NCBI GenBank assembly: GCA_029379385.1
Contig: CM055611.1
Coordinates: forward strand, 6,386,001-6,450,000
Reading direction: 5' to 3'
Origin: Quillaja saponaria
Lineage: Eukaryota > Streptophyta > Magnoliopsida > Fabales > Quillajaceae
DNA length: 64,000 nt
Shown: piece by piece, positions 24,501 through 46,888 of the stretch
How positions within the stretch are numbered: position 1 is the stretch's first letter
Layout of the letters: the number at the start of each line of letters is the position of its first letter
Program-made: the position numbers and the translations under genes
Notes under the pieces: generated by a model
Seen by the model: the letters and a program-made list of their open reading frames with translations, nothing else
Databases searched by the model: none
What the model was told of the DNA's origin: nothing

Positions 24501-27500
24501 ACTGCTTTGAAGTTTGAAGGGATTTAATTAACCCGGTTGTCAAATCAACATTTTGCTATACTGTCCGATGGAGAGTTCCCGATCACGATAGGTGTTCACC
24601 AAGGTTCATCCTTGAGTCCTTACCTATTTGCTTTAGTCATGGATAAACTTACCTATAATATTCAAGATAGGGCTCCATGGTGCATGTTGTTTGCCGATGA
24701 TATCGTGTTGGTAAACAAAACTAGGGAAGGTTTAAATTCTAAACTAGGAATGTGGAGGAACGCGTTAGAATCTAAATACCTTAGATTGAGTCAGACAAAA
24801 ATTGAATATATGGAGTGCAATTTCAATGAAACTAGAGGAGGCCCGAATGATATAATTTTAGACGGTCAGACAATCCCTACCAAGGATGTGTTTAAGTATT
24901 TAGGGTCATTTATAAAAAAAGATGGTGCAATTGAGCATGATGTAAACCATAGGATTAAGGCAGGGTGGGTGAAGTAGCGGAGTGCTTCGGGAGTTTTATG
25001 TGATCCTAAAATCCCGAATAGATTGAAAGGGAAATTTGATAAGTAGACAGTGAAACTAGCTAGGCTGTATGGTACCGAATGTTGGGCAGTTAAGAAGCAA
25101 CATTCGCATAAGATGGGAGTAGCCGAAATGAGAATGTTGAGATGGATGACATACAAGAAATGATAGAATAAGGAACGAGGAGATTCGTAAGAAGGTCGAA
25201 GTAGCACCTATTGAGGAGAAAATGAGGGAGAATCGTCTACGTTGGTTTGGACACATCCAACGTCGGCCAATGGACGCAGTAGTTAAGCAAGGTGACTTGG
25301 TCCAGGTGCCAGGTGTTAGACAGGAAAAGGGGAGACCAAAACTTACATGAGGGACAGTCATCGAGAAAGATATGGCTGTGCTAGGAATTAATGAAAATCT
25401 TGTCTTGGATCGATGCGAATGGAAGAAAATGATTCATTTAGCCGACCCTAACTAGTTTGGAATTTTAAGGCTTAGTTGAGTTGAGTTGAGAGTTGTCAGA
25501 CTTGTAAGATCAGGCTTCAAAAAAGGATTTGGATAGAGACTATTGTAATCATGAAAGTGTTTTAATAAAGGCAAATCTACTAGGCCAAAAGGGTTCTGAA
25601 TAATATAAGTTACTAAACATAACTCTAACTTACTTCTAAAAGCCATTAAAAACTCTAAAATACTTCTAAAAATCTGAGAAACTAACAATTGCTGCTTTTC
25701 TGCCCAAGGGTCACAGTTAGGACTTAATAATGTTATTAGGGTTATGATATATGGCTTTTATTACCTTCTAATCTAGTCTCATTAATTTCCGTGTTAGTAG
25801 CTTCTCTTAAAACATGAGAATCGGTAGATAATCTAGGCATATAGACTAAAGTATTTCTTTCAACTCGATAACAAACATTATATAAAAGAACTTTCTAAAC
25901 TATGAAGCTTCATCTCATGCATAGCATCACATTACAGTACCCCAATTGCTTAAAATGTATACCCTTCAGCTTGATTTGCAGTTTCTCTTTCCTTTTTATC
26001 TCTTCCTTTTTTCTGTTTTTTTTTTCCAAGGAAGTAATTAGTCAGCACCATCATAATTACAACCAACCTCTTTTTTCCTTCTTTTTCTATTTTCCATCAC
26101 AAAACCCATCAATGAAGATGGACTCCAAATACTTTAAGAAACTCAATGTAATTAAAGGTAATGATGAAAGTAGACATAAAATTTTGGAAAACGCATAGTT
26201 GAATATAAACTGAAGAAGCCTTGATTTTTCTAAAATTGAAGTTGTCATATATTAGTACTCTCCAGATCTAAGCACTGAGGTTCTCCATGCCAAGCTTGGG
26301 ACAATTTTCAGTAAAAAAAACTCAATCACTTCCATTCCTATTTCTGCATCACATATCTTCAACTATTGACAATAATATTTTCCATGCAGGTCGTTTGGTT
26401 TTTCCTTATTTAGTAGGGGATCCACACAAGGAAACCTTCAGCTGATAGCTGCAGACTTTTTGCACTATGAAGTTTCTGAAACTTTACTTTATTCTAACTG
26501 TGATTTATTCTATTGATTTTCTTCTCAGTTCTAACTAAGGCCTTATATCTATCTCTTCCTTTTCTCCTTTCACGATTCACTGGTTCAGTTTTAGCAACTC
26601 AAATCTATATACAGAAAAAGATAGTAATTTAAGCAAAACCAGAACCACAGCCCATTAACTTACTTACAGTTCTCATAAACATCAGTAGTTTTAGTTCCCT
26701 AAGTAGTATTCAAAACACATGGAACAGCACTTCTGTTCTTAGCTTCTCCAAATTGTTCAACCTCCAGCTCATACTGTTGGACCACCAAAACCCCATACAA
26801 TCACATTTTCCTTACACTTTCCACCTTACAATTCTAGAGACAGTCTCTTATGAGTCTTGCATAGGCTAGAGGTTGTCAAAATATAGTGAATTATGGTGAA
26901 GAAGGTTAGCAAAAGGAATTGAACCACCTCCAGTAGCTATTCTCCACACTTAGTTGCTTTCATGTGCTCAGAAATTAATAAAGTTTAAAATAGAACAACT
27001 AAAACCAAAAAATTGACAAGCATGAATACTACATTTACGCTACTACAAGTTAAGCACCTGACAACAAGTCCTGCTTCATGGGATCATACATCATTAGACT
27101 AAGTTAACAAAGTAATCATTAGTTTCACCATCATCATTGACAAAAAAGTACCTTAATGCTAGCTCTGACTTGTTCTTTTGAGGGAGGATCAAAATGGGGG
27201 CCAGGCAAACGCTTATTGAGATCACTACAACAGAAAAGCAGCTCATAGGTTAGTAGGTATGAGTATGACCTACATATTTGCCAAAATGTTTCTTCAACTA
27301 AACTAAAATTGCTGACTACTAGCACAAAGAAGAACTTCCCACTTGTAGACAAGTAAAACAGCAATATAGAGGTCTTCGAATGTCAAATTGGCAGTTCCTG
27401 CTTGATTCTTGACGCGGTCAAAAACTTTATCTGTTATCTTCCTTATTTGCCTTTGCCTCCACTGCTTACCTGTGCAAGGTTTAAGACTATTAACTACAAG

Positions 27501-28494
27501 CAATGACAACTAATAGGTCAACTTGATGAATAAGCTCTATTCTCTACCCTATATTACATAATACCATTTTAAAAAGGATGTAATATCAGAATTTAATGTT
27601 CCACTGCAAATAAACCAGAAATTTTGTCAAGCTAATACAACACCATGATATGTGCCTTAAGTCACTAATACATCCAGGAGAATCATCAGCAACTTCCATA
27701 TCCAGGAACACTCAGAGAAGCCAATCCCATAGAAAATAAAACCCAAGGACACTAACATACACTAGCATTATTTCCAGGTTAATGCTCCTTACTTTTTCCA
27801 TATGCACACTCTCTTCTTTGTTTAGTCAAATCTTTCAGCTCATCCATCATCCATTCTCGATGACACAATATGCCACTTCGTAACACCATGACCCTTTACT
27901 CATTCTCCCAAAGCCCACGCCTCAAGTACTATAAGATTTCATTGTTGAATCCACAAATTATAGGCAAACGCAACGAACATAACATCCTTATAGTTATACA
28001 AGTGTAACAAAGTACAACAGTAACTAGAGACCTTAAAAAAGGAACAAAAAGAAAAAGAAGTCCTTTCCTTCGTTATACCTCTAAAAACACATTAATAAAC
28101 CATTCACAATAACTTATCCTATACAACCACATAATAATCATAAACTGCATGAAAGAGGTGAAGGGTTATTTTGTTAATACAGGATAGTAAGATTCATAGA
28201 ATATCCAAGAATTTAATGGTCTTAGCAAAAGGCATTAGCAAAGTTAGTTCTGAGGGATAGTGTTGTGGGAAAATGTACTATTCATATCATAATTCACAAG
28301 AGTAAATAAAATAATAAGTGATTCTAAATATAGAAATTTACAATTATATGAATGATCAAAAACACCATAAAAGCTTTGAAATCTGCAGAAACTGAAAATA
28401 CATGTAAACCCAGTATTAGGTATCTGGAAAATGAAACATCTAATAAAAATCAGAGTTGTCCCTTACCCTGAACTCTGTCTAAGATTTGCCCCAT
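21581..28494 (-). CDS. EF-hand calcium-binding protein with hydrophobic C-terminal half
   Basis: Four minus-strand exons, 28467-28494, 27343-27469, 27152-27224 and 21581-21853, join in frame to give 166 residues starting MGQILDRVQ. The N-terminal half contains a basic stretch (GKQWRQRQIRKI, residues 10-21) and LTFEDLYIAVLLVYNDLN. One EF-hand loop, DINLDGEINSEE (residues 79-90), has all expected ligand positions. The rest carries two membrane-like hydrophobic segments, at about 103-123 and 144-158, separated by KRATEGVPGVGKVV. Gly-2 offers a possible N-myristoylation site. Similar EF-hand proteins are found across land plants, and most have no defined function. A calcium-responsive, membrane-associated role is inference. 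Intron 3 is about 5.3 kb and contains an RTE-type LINE relic in antisense orientation. Confidence 0.85.
24537..25492 (+). mobile_element. RTE-type LINE relic, 5'-truncated (copy 1)
   Basis: Frame 24537-24977 shows a reverse transcriptase palm: GVHQGSSLSPYLFALVMDKL, then CMLFADDIVLVNKT with the FADD catalytic core, then KYLGSFIKKDGAIEHDV. Later frames carry LYGTECWAVKKQHSHKMGVA and RLRWFGHIQRRPMDAVV, the C-terminal signature of plant RTE-like elements. The 3' end is a short TTGAG repeat. Stop codons (for example after KAGWVK and in TTTGATAAGTAG) and frameshifts show it is dead. The endonuclease and the RT N-terminus are missing. It lies inside intron 3 of the EF-hand gene. Confidence 0.8.
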
Positions 28495-30303
28495 GACGGT
28501 GGTGGACGTTGGTGGCTGGTGGGTGAGATGGAAACAATAGAGCTCAGAGATAAGGTCTCAATGCTAAGAATCAGAAGCAGACTGAATCCTGAGTGACCCG
28601 ACCTTGTTTCAATCAGCAGCTAAGAGACAGATTTCAATCAAAGGAAATATTCCACGGCGTTGAACATTTGTAACATGACCATTGACAACAAGCCACGTAG
28701 ATAGTTCTCTTTTTACAAGGAACTGTTGATTTTTGTTTATTTTTCAATGTTTGGGAAAGGATTGATTGAAATTTGAAACATTTAATGCAAGTATAATAAC
28801 ATTTAAACAGGCTGAATTTTTAATATTGTGCCTTTTAAAGAGTTAACATGGATTTTGATTGTATAAAAGTGACAGTTAATAATTAAAGCGAGTTGTATTT
28901 TAAGGAGGGCGAAAACATAAGTTCTAAAAGGTTGTGAAACAAAAAACATATATATATACCTATTATGATGGTTTGTGTTGTAATTTTAAAAGTCATTCAA
29001 ATATTAAACTATCTTAACAGATATTATCAAATTCAATTTTAATATGATTATAAGAATAATCACTACCTTTTAAGAAAAAAAAACAAAAATAAAGTAAGTT
29101 AGCTTGATTTTATCAGAAAACATTAAATTACTAATTCAGTAATGCTACTTGTCTTTAGTCAATTTTATAGAAGTACGGGAAAAGACTGAGAGGATATGCA
29201 TATTATTTGTTGGTTTGAAGTGTAGAAAGCATAAGGATATGCATAACAATGTAAGATTATAGTTTTGTCTGATTTTTTTTTTTAATTAGCTTTTTTACTT
29301 TCGTTTTTTTTAATTAAGTAAGTTTATGTATTTAATCAATACAACTTTTAGAATTAGAATTTTAAGACTAGTACTTGCTCATCCTAATAAAAGTGAAATA
29401 GCTTTTTCTTCTTTTTAAACTTGATTATTTTGCTTCCAGTGTAGTAGTGCCAAGATATGTAGTAGTTTGGACGCTGCAGATCATGTTGCTTCTTATTAGA
29501 CACTTTGTTGAGGTTAATTCTTCCATTTCTGGGGACGTGTTTGTGACTATTTTTGCTTTATATGCAACCTGTTGTATAGCTGCTCTTCATATATGCACCA
29601 TTTCTCAACCAAAGAACAACTCCCCCCACCTCCGTTCATTCTCCACTATACAGGGTACACAAATTTCTCATTTTTATGCCAAAAACAGTAAATAGAAGGA
29701 ATTTATAACCAAGCATGCACTCCACCTTACTCCTTTAGTTGTCCTTTCTTTTTCTTATGTTTTTTTCCTGTCACTAGTTAGTGCATCTTTCATGTGAACC
29801 CCTAAGACAAGTGACAAAGGAAAGAATACCCACTTTCCAAAAGAAAAAAATCCATCCAATCACTACATAATCTTCATTGCGGCTTGCAAGTTATGCTCCA
29901 CAACCATGCAGACCTGAAATTCGCTGTAGCATCAAGCTGATATGAAAATTATAGGCAACATGACCAAAATATATTTACATAATAACACTAGTAGGTGCTC
30001 TCACACTAATATCAGTTTTCCTTAATTCCAAAAAAAAAAAAAAACAAAAAAACAAATACTTCAGTATGTTTCGTCAGGTACTCAACTGGTCACAAGTGAT
30101 GGATACGGATAATCACATGATCTCGATTTAAGAATGTTAATGTAGACTCAAATTTGCAGATTATTTGATTGATAGAATAAGACTCTCCACTAGTATTAGT
30201 AAATCCAACACCAACAACGAGAGTAGCATGTGTGGAGAAAGAGTATGTTGATTTCTTTTTATAAGAATAAAAGTGATATACAAAGTTATACAAATTATCG
30301 AGG
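28495..30303. other. Intergenic, upstream of the EF-hand gene
   Basis: This holds the presumed promoter of the minus-strand EF-hand gene near 28500-28800. A short frame at 29447-29695 has no family resemblance. Nothing else was recognised. Confidence 0.5.
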
Positions 30304-31312
30304 AGTCGAATTTATAAGTCAAATAATGAAGCTGTGGGAAATTATGATTGAGGTAAGCTTAAGAATGACAATTTAGTTTTTGATAGTCAATTTGGATTTA
30401 TATAAGGAAGATCTACAATGGATGCTATTTTTTACTTAGGAAATTAATGGAGAAATATAAAGAAAATACAAAGGATATTTATATGGCCTTTATTGTTCTA
30501 GAAAAGATGTATTATAAGATATCGAAACAAGCTCTGTGGTGGGTTAAATATGTAGAAATTATTAAGAATATGCATGAAAGAGTAATGACTAGGGTGCGGG
30601 CTGTAGTTGTTATGACTAGAGAGTTCCCAATCACAATAAGTATTCACTAAAGATTATCCTTAAACCCCTACCTATATGATTTAGTCATGGACGAACTTAC
30701 CTATGCAATTCAGGACAAGACTCCATGATGCATGTTATTTGTTGATGACATCATATTGGTAAATGAAACTAGAGAGAATCTAAATTTTAAGCTAGAATTA
30801 TGGATGAATGCGTTAGAAACTAAATGTCTTAGATTGAGTTGGACAAAAATGAGATATATAAAGTGCGATTTTAGTCACACTAGAGAAATATGTTGGGAGT
30901 TTTTTGTAATCTTAATATCCCGAATAGGTTAAAAAGAAAATTCCATAGGATGGTAGTGAGACCGGCTATGTTGTATTTTTTGAATGTTAGGAAGTAAGAA
31001 AAACCACTTGCATAAGATGGGAGTGACTAAAATGTAAATGTTGACATATGATGACTTGACATACAAAAAAAATGATAAAATACAAAATGAAGAGATGCAT
31101 AAGAAGGTTGAGGTAGCATCCACTGAAAGAGGAAATAAGGAAGCCGCTTACATTGGTTTGGACATATCCAATGTAGGCCATTGAATGTTGTAATTATGAA
31201 GGTAACTTGGTGTAAGTGGAAGGTATATTAGATGGGATAGAAGAAGATTTATATTGCTGACCCTGACTAGTTTAAGATTTAAAACTTATTTGAGTTGAGT
31301 TGAATATTATAA
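30304..31312 (+). mobile_element. RTE-type LINE relic (copy 2), more decayed
   Basis: This is the same family as the copy at 24537. Frames show LRKLMEKYKENTKDIYMAFI (RT region upstream of copy 1), REFPITISIH, CMLFVDDIILVNETRENLN and LRLSWTKM. The palm reads FVDD where copy 1 has FADD. A section between about 30890 and 30900 is deleted relative to copy 1, and the 3' end again shows TTGAGTTGAGTTGA. Multiple stops make it non-functional. Confidence 0.75.
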
Positions 31313-31513
31313 AAAGACATTAACAAACCTAAAAAAGAAGAAGGAAGAAACCATGAGGGTTTTCTTTATTTTATAATATTATAAATGGATATATTTGTAA
31401 ATAATATGTACATAGGATGCAACTTTGACCAAGATGCATGTTATTTATATAATTAAAAACTAGTGTGCTTATACTCGTCAACAAAAAATAAAATAAAAAT
31501 TTATATATGAAGT

Positions 31514-31955
31514 TTGCTAACTACGGTCACTAGTTAAGAATTAATTATGGTATTAAAAATCTACCTAAATTACAATTCTCAAAAAATTTAATTGAATTAA
31601 CTTCTCATTATAATTAATGAGAAAATAATAATTAATTATCATTTTATCTTTTTTATTTGATAGACAAAATTACTCCTGAGAGCAACAAAATTTTAATTTA
31701 AAGTTAGGGTTAGGATTAGGGTTAGTATTAGGGCTAGGGTTATGGTTACGGTTAGAGTTAGGTTTAGGGTTAAAAATAAAAATAAATTCAATAGGCTTTT
31801 AAGTCATTGGGGGTAATTTTGTTTATAAAAGAAAGAAGATAAAGTGATAATTAATTATTATCTTCTCATTAATTATAATTAGAAGTTAATTTTATCAAAT
31901 GTAATTTAAATACATTTCCAATACCATACTTAATATTTAACCAGTGCCTAGCAAG
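31514..31955. mobile_element. MITE-like inverted repeat with a telomere-like core
   Basis: Two arms of roughly 150-190 bp are reverse complements. Both contain GGTATT, AAATTACA, ATTAACTTCT, TAATTAATGAGAA and TAATTAATTATCA in order. The unpaired centre (31702-31772) is a run of hexamers related to GTTAGG. The structure fits a foldback MITE. Outer ends are approximate and no clear target duplication was found. Confidence 0.7.
31702..31772 (+). repeat. Degenerate TTAGGG-like hexamer array
   Basis: About twelve hexamers keep a strict 6-bp period, with variants GTTAGG, ATTAGG, GCTAGG, GTTATG, GTTACG, GTTAGA and TTTAGG. The common plant telomere repeat is the heptamer TTTAGGG, so the 6-bp period is unusual for a plant. 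It is embedded in the inverted repeat around it. Confidence 0.85.
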
Positions 31956-32579
31956 ACCCTATATATAAATAATCATTTATATACAAAAGTGTAACATGAC
32001 TTTTTGCCTCATGAATTTTTTTGAATCCATCATTGCATGACTTCAAATGTTACATGCTTCCAAGATTAGTACTCTCTCACTGTCAGTATCACAATTTTCG
32101 TAGATTTCTTCACATTATAATGTGAATCTATCGAAGGTATTTTTCTAGCTGAATTTTCCTCCAAGGTCTTGTAAAATGCTCTTCTAATTTTTTTAAACTA
32201 TTTACCTTCCTTGGAGACATTATTTACAGTTGTCCTCTAAATAGCTGAGTCCATCAATTAGTATCATTTTTCGTTAAGACAATTTAGGCATAATTGGTTT
32301 CTTAAAACAAATAATTCATCAACTGAATCATTTTAAATACAGATACATGTAAAAGCTATAAGGACAAATAAATTATTTAGCCTATTTATTTCACCAGTCA
32401 AATTAAGAAAAAAAAAAGAAAGGGCAGTTTCTGTAATTCCATTGAACCTTGGGGTTGGTAAAGGTAATTTACTTCTGCATGCCCCCATATGTTTTCAAAT
32501 ATATATATATATACACACTTGTTGGCTGCTTCTTGCTTATTATAAACAACCTTCATAAGAAGCTGCTTAAACCCCAGTG
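31956..32579. promoter_or_regulatory. Upstream region of the beta-glucosidase gene
   Basis: No gene lies here. A TATA-like run (TATATATATATACAC) sits at about 32500, and TTATTATAAAC sits about 40 bp before the ATG. Either could be the core promoter, depending on the true transcription start. Confidence 0.4.
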
Positions 32580-42833
<10,254 letters not shown>

Positions 42834-43363
42834 GTAAAAGGATATCAAATATTTGTCCAGGGAAGTTTATGCAGCAGATGGTATGATCATTCATACATCA
42901 TACTTTTTATAATTCTTGTTACATTTCGTATTATTACAAGTTGTTAGAATTTGATAGAAGAAAACTACTAGGCCTGTTTTTCATTGAGAATGACAGTTTG
43001 ATCCATTCGGGTTAAATTAGGTTGAATGTCAAGTCCAATGGGATCAAATGTTGTTTATGTCTAAACGATTTGCTTGATCTTGTTGAGTTTGAATTAGATA
43101 ATGATTTATTAGGTTTGGATGGATCGAATTGGGTCAGATCAATCCATGAATAATCAAAAAACATGTAAATAAGCTAAGAAAAACATCAAGGTAAGCTTAC
43201 TTTGAACCTGGATCAAATAGAATCAAAATTTGAAAGATCTAGGTCAGGTCTTGAACTAATCCGGCACATTGCCATGCCAGTTTTTCACAAAAGATAAAAT
43301 TCACCCTTAATGCCCCCAACACAAAGAAAAGATAAATTTTGAAGATTCACAACAATTAGTGAA
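42834..43363. other. Short intergenic space, convergent 3' ends
   Basis: This space lies between the stop codon of the beta-glucosidase and the stop codon of the minus-strand PHD gene. It should hold both 3' untranslated regions. No further feature was recognised. Confidence 0.6.
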
Positions 43364-46300
43364 TTAGTTAGATCCGCAGCTACTATCTGATTTAGACTCT
43401 TCATCATACATTTCATCATTCTTGATGGTCTCTTTATTCTGCTTGCTGTTGTCATTCACCGCATTGCTAGACATGCAAGGACTATGTTGGAATACTAGAG
43501 TAGGGGATTTCATGATCTTCTGTTTGCAATCCTCACAGTACCAAATGATGTCTTCAGTAAAAGATGAAGGCAAAACGCTGAAGCAATAGCTGGAAAAAGA
43601 AAGTAAATAGTAACAGTTGATAATCGACCAACTCCTTGCAGAATAGTAAATCAAGATCAGTATTTTGGACATGCCAAAAAGTAAGTAAATGAAGATCAGA
43701 TTACAATTTTGGACCTTATGCATTTTGATATAAAATTAAGAATTGAAGAAGCAATACAACTTAGTTCTGCCTAAGCTTTGCAAAAGAAGAAAGAATGACA
43801 TGTTTAGTGGTATGATCATACTAGAGTCCAAGGCACTCACCAAAATTCACATTAACAGACACACAAAAACACGAAAAAGATAGACGTACCGATGCTCGGC
43901 ATTTTCGTGACAGCAATGACAATAAACCAATGCTTCAGGATATCCCCTGGCACCGCATTGTTGACAAACAGTCGCCTGCTATAAGAATATGTACAGTTAT
44001 TGCGGCATATTCAAGATAAATTGATGGACAAGTTCAGAAAAAAAAAGTATGGTTATGCAGCCGCCTCACAGTTTACAGTAAGATATATAGATGATGTATA
44101 TATGATCGCAAATATGAACAAATTGCAGAATATCACCAGATGACCACATGAAATGCTCCATTATATTATCTAGAAACAGGGTTATTGCATCTTGCACAGC
44201 CTCTCATACCCCACTGAAACCAATTTTTCACTGATGTTTGTACCTCTTCAGGTGGCAGTACTTGGAAAGAAAACAGAGAAAAGAATCTACGTCTACTCAA
44301 ATAACAAGAGTTGATATTGTTTTATTTCTGCTGCCACCTTATAACTTAAGCAAACAGCAACCAGGGACAATACTTTTCATAAATAAAACTGTTCAGTAAT
44401 AGTGGTTGCAGATGTTAGATCCAAGCCATAACCAGATAACAGTAAGTAAGAAATTTGGTTCACCCTGGAAAACACTATCAGGTAGGATCAGATCAGGGTC
44501 ATTCAATTAACAAGTGAGCAAGTAACTGAGATTCACATAGACATCACTACCTCTTTTAAGAAAGAGGACTAACATTTCTTAAACTCAAGGAAATTATAGC
44601 ATGTAAAGAAATGCTATATTCAATTATACTTCTTTACATCAAATAAAGAGATGCATATTACATGTTAAACATGATCAGTATCCATTCTACACACATACCC
44701 AGTGTAGCAGTGCTAATGCACATGCAATCAATCTAAATTGTATAGTGTGTGGAAGACGCTATGGCATTTCAATGCTGACATGTTAGTAACCACCCACTGA
44801 CTAGTAGTTTTCCACATCGTTTGCTGGTTGCATGACCATGCAGTTGATAAATGCAAAATCTAGAATTAGAGGCTTTCGATATGCAAAATACCCTAATCTT
44901 ATGCTATCAGTGTAAAGCGTTTGCAAAAGCTGCAGTGTGAGTCTGTATACTGCATTGCAGTCGTCTACGCAAGATTGAGAGAACAATGGGGAGGAAAATC
45001 CTAAAGTCAGTAAGGCATACCTCAATATGATAAAAAAAGAAGTTATATCTGTTTCATATGTCATATTTGCTAAACATATAAGAATGAGGGAATCAGATAT
45101 ACACTTTTTTTGTTTTTGATAAGTATCAGATATACGCTAATGGATTGAACCATACATAACAAATGCCTAATACCGTATAGAAATAAGATCTTTCTCTCAT
45201 GCAAACCATACATTACTAATCAGAGTTCATCATAATGTTGTAAGGTAGGTTTAGCAAACAAAAAAAATGTAAATTATTCTTCTAACTGCCCATCCATCTT
45301 TGCGATTAATTGGCTTGTAAGGTGAAACTTGGGGAGAACAAACACAGAGACAGCTAACAAGAAAAAAACCTATACATTCTTTATAACTGCAGGCAAGGTT
45401 ATGTAATACAAGAGTTAAGTTCAGAGAATTGTGCAACAAGAATCACAATTTTGTATCAGAGTTGATTCAAATTCAAAGAAGGCAACAATACACAGTCCTC
45501 GGGGGCCGGGGTGTCAAAACAAGCTAATGCTTTTCTATTTGGACAATTTTTTTACTTCTGTATTTAACTTCCGTAACACAAGGCATTTACAGTTCGTAAG
45601 AGAATGAATGTGATGGAGTACTGTGAAGTAATAACTTGTTGGGTAATTCATGTATATTTCTGGTATTTGCATAAATAATCTTAAATTGGATTGATAAACA
45701 AACCGATTCGGATGAACATTTTGTAGGTGTTATTGCTTTCATGAATTGAAATTCTTCTGTAGAAATTGAATCTAGCCACGATTCATCGCCATTTCTGCCA
45801 ACATTCTATTGTCATCCCATGAGAATCATTAATATATTTTTTTCTTTTACTATATTTGACTTTCTTTTCTTATAGAAATTTATACTATTGATGTCACCAC
45901 AAGTAAGTTCTTTGCATAAAAAATAGTTCACTGTTCACTATCCTTTGAGCTAACAATATTGTAAACTTTACCCTATCATAGTTGCCAGTTGCCAGTTGCC
46001 ACTATAGCCCTTATCCCATTTCAAGATTTTTACTTTTTCTTCTTTTTGTATAGTCCCATAAAGACCTTGCTGCAGGCGTGCAGTTTAAGATTAGAGCCAG
46101 AACTAAACATTCCCATCTTGCCCAAGACACAGAAAAAGGAAAAAGCAAGCAACATCATGGAACCAAAAGATATCAGAGACCCCAATAATTGAACATAATA
46201 ACCCCAACTCGGACATCTTATATTCAAATTCTATATATGACTACAGGTAAGCATGATGATTGGTAATGGATGATCAATCTAGCAGAATTCCAATGTTTCT

Positions 46301-46743
46301 TTCAAAAGAAAAATAGAAGACATCAATATTTTCATTCAAAAGAAAAAACTAGATAAAAAACAGGAAGCAAGATGTGTAAACCAGTGAAAGCTCAGACTTT
46401 AAAGCAAAGAAAAGCATAGGACTTGTTTTTCAATAGCTGAATCATGCACTAACACATATTAATTCTGCCCCGTTTGTATTAACAGTGTATCCAGCAATAA
46501 AATTGTACTAAACCCAATTGTTTACATGGTGGAGTCAACACCCACGTTTCATCTCTTTTTTTTACTGCTTAGCAATAACCAATAAGCACATTTTTTGAAA
46601 ACAAAAGAAACAAAATTGAAATAGAGAAATTTATGAAGGTAAAAAGAAAGGAGATGTGTATATATTATATTCAACTGGACATGTAAAAAAGAAATCAAAC
46701 AATAATAAACAAACAACTGACAAAACAAAAGTGGACTCACCAT
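43364..46743 (-). CDS. Small PHD-finger protein
   Basis: Three exons, 46741-46743 (ATG only), 43890-43975 and 43364-43589, join to give 104 residues. The start codon is the last three bases of exon 1, in the context CAACAATG followed by the donor GTGAGT. Residues 4-20 read VCQQCGARGYPEALVYC, followed by a His/Cys-rich loop, then RYCFSVLPSSFTEDIIWYCE. Cys5, Cys8, Cys20, Cys23, His29, Cys32, Cys48 and Cys51 give the C4HC3 zinc-binding pattern of a PHD finger. The remaining 50 residues are acidic and Ser/Asn-rich without a known domain. PHD fingers of this plant type read histone tails or mediate protein contacts in the nucleus; the partner is unknown. Intron 1 is about 2.8 kb. Related plant proteins are often longer, so this may be a short form. 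Confidence 0.78.
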
Positions 46744-46859
46744 TGTTGACTAAATACAAAAGCTTCACGCAAATCTCTAAATTTTACTTTTCCAGAATAT
46801 GTGGAGGAGCAGACAAGTTTTGGACAACAGGGGTAGCAACACTTGTCTGCACATACAAC

Positions 46860-46888
46860 CCAATAACTAGGGTTTAAAATATAAACTT
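46860..46888 (-). promoter_or_regulatory. TATA-like and telo-box motifs upstream of the PHD gene
   Basis: On the minus strand TTTATATTTTAAACCCTAG occurs about 125-145 bp before the split start codon. It combines a TATA-like run with an AAACCCTA telo box. Function is inferred from position. Confidence 0.4.

Noticed and set aside
29447..29695. 82-codon frame with hydrophobic stretch
   Set aside because: No signal peptide logic, no homologous motif and no splice partners were found; probably chance.
31702..31772. True telomere or chromosome end
   Set aside because: The run is short, degenerate and lies inside an inverted repeat with unique sequence on both sides.
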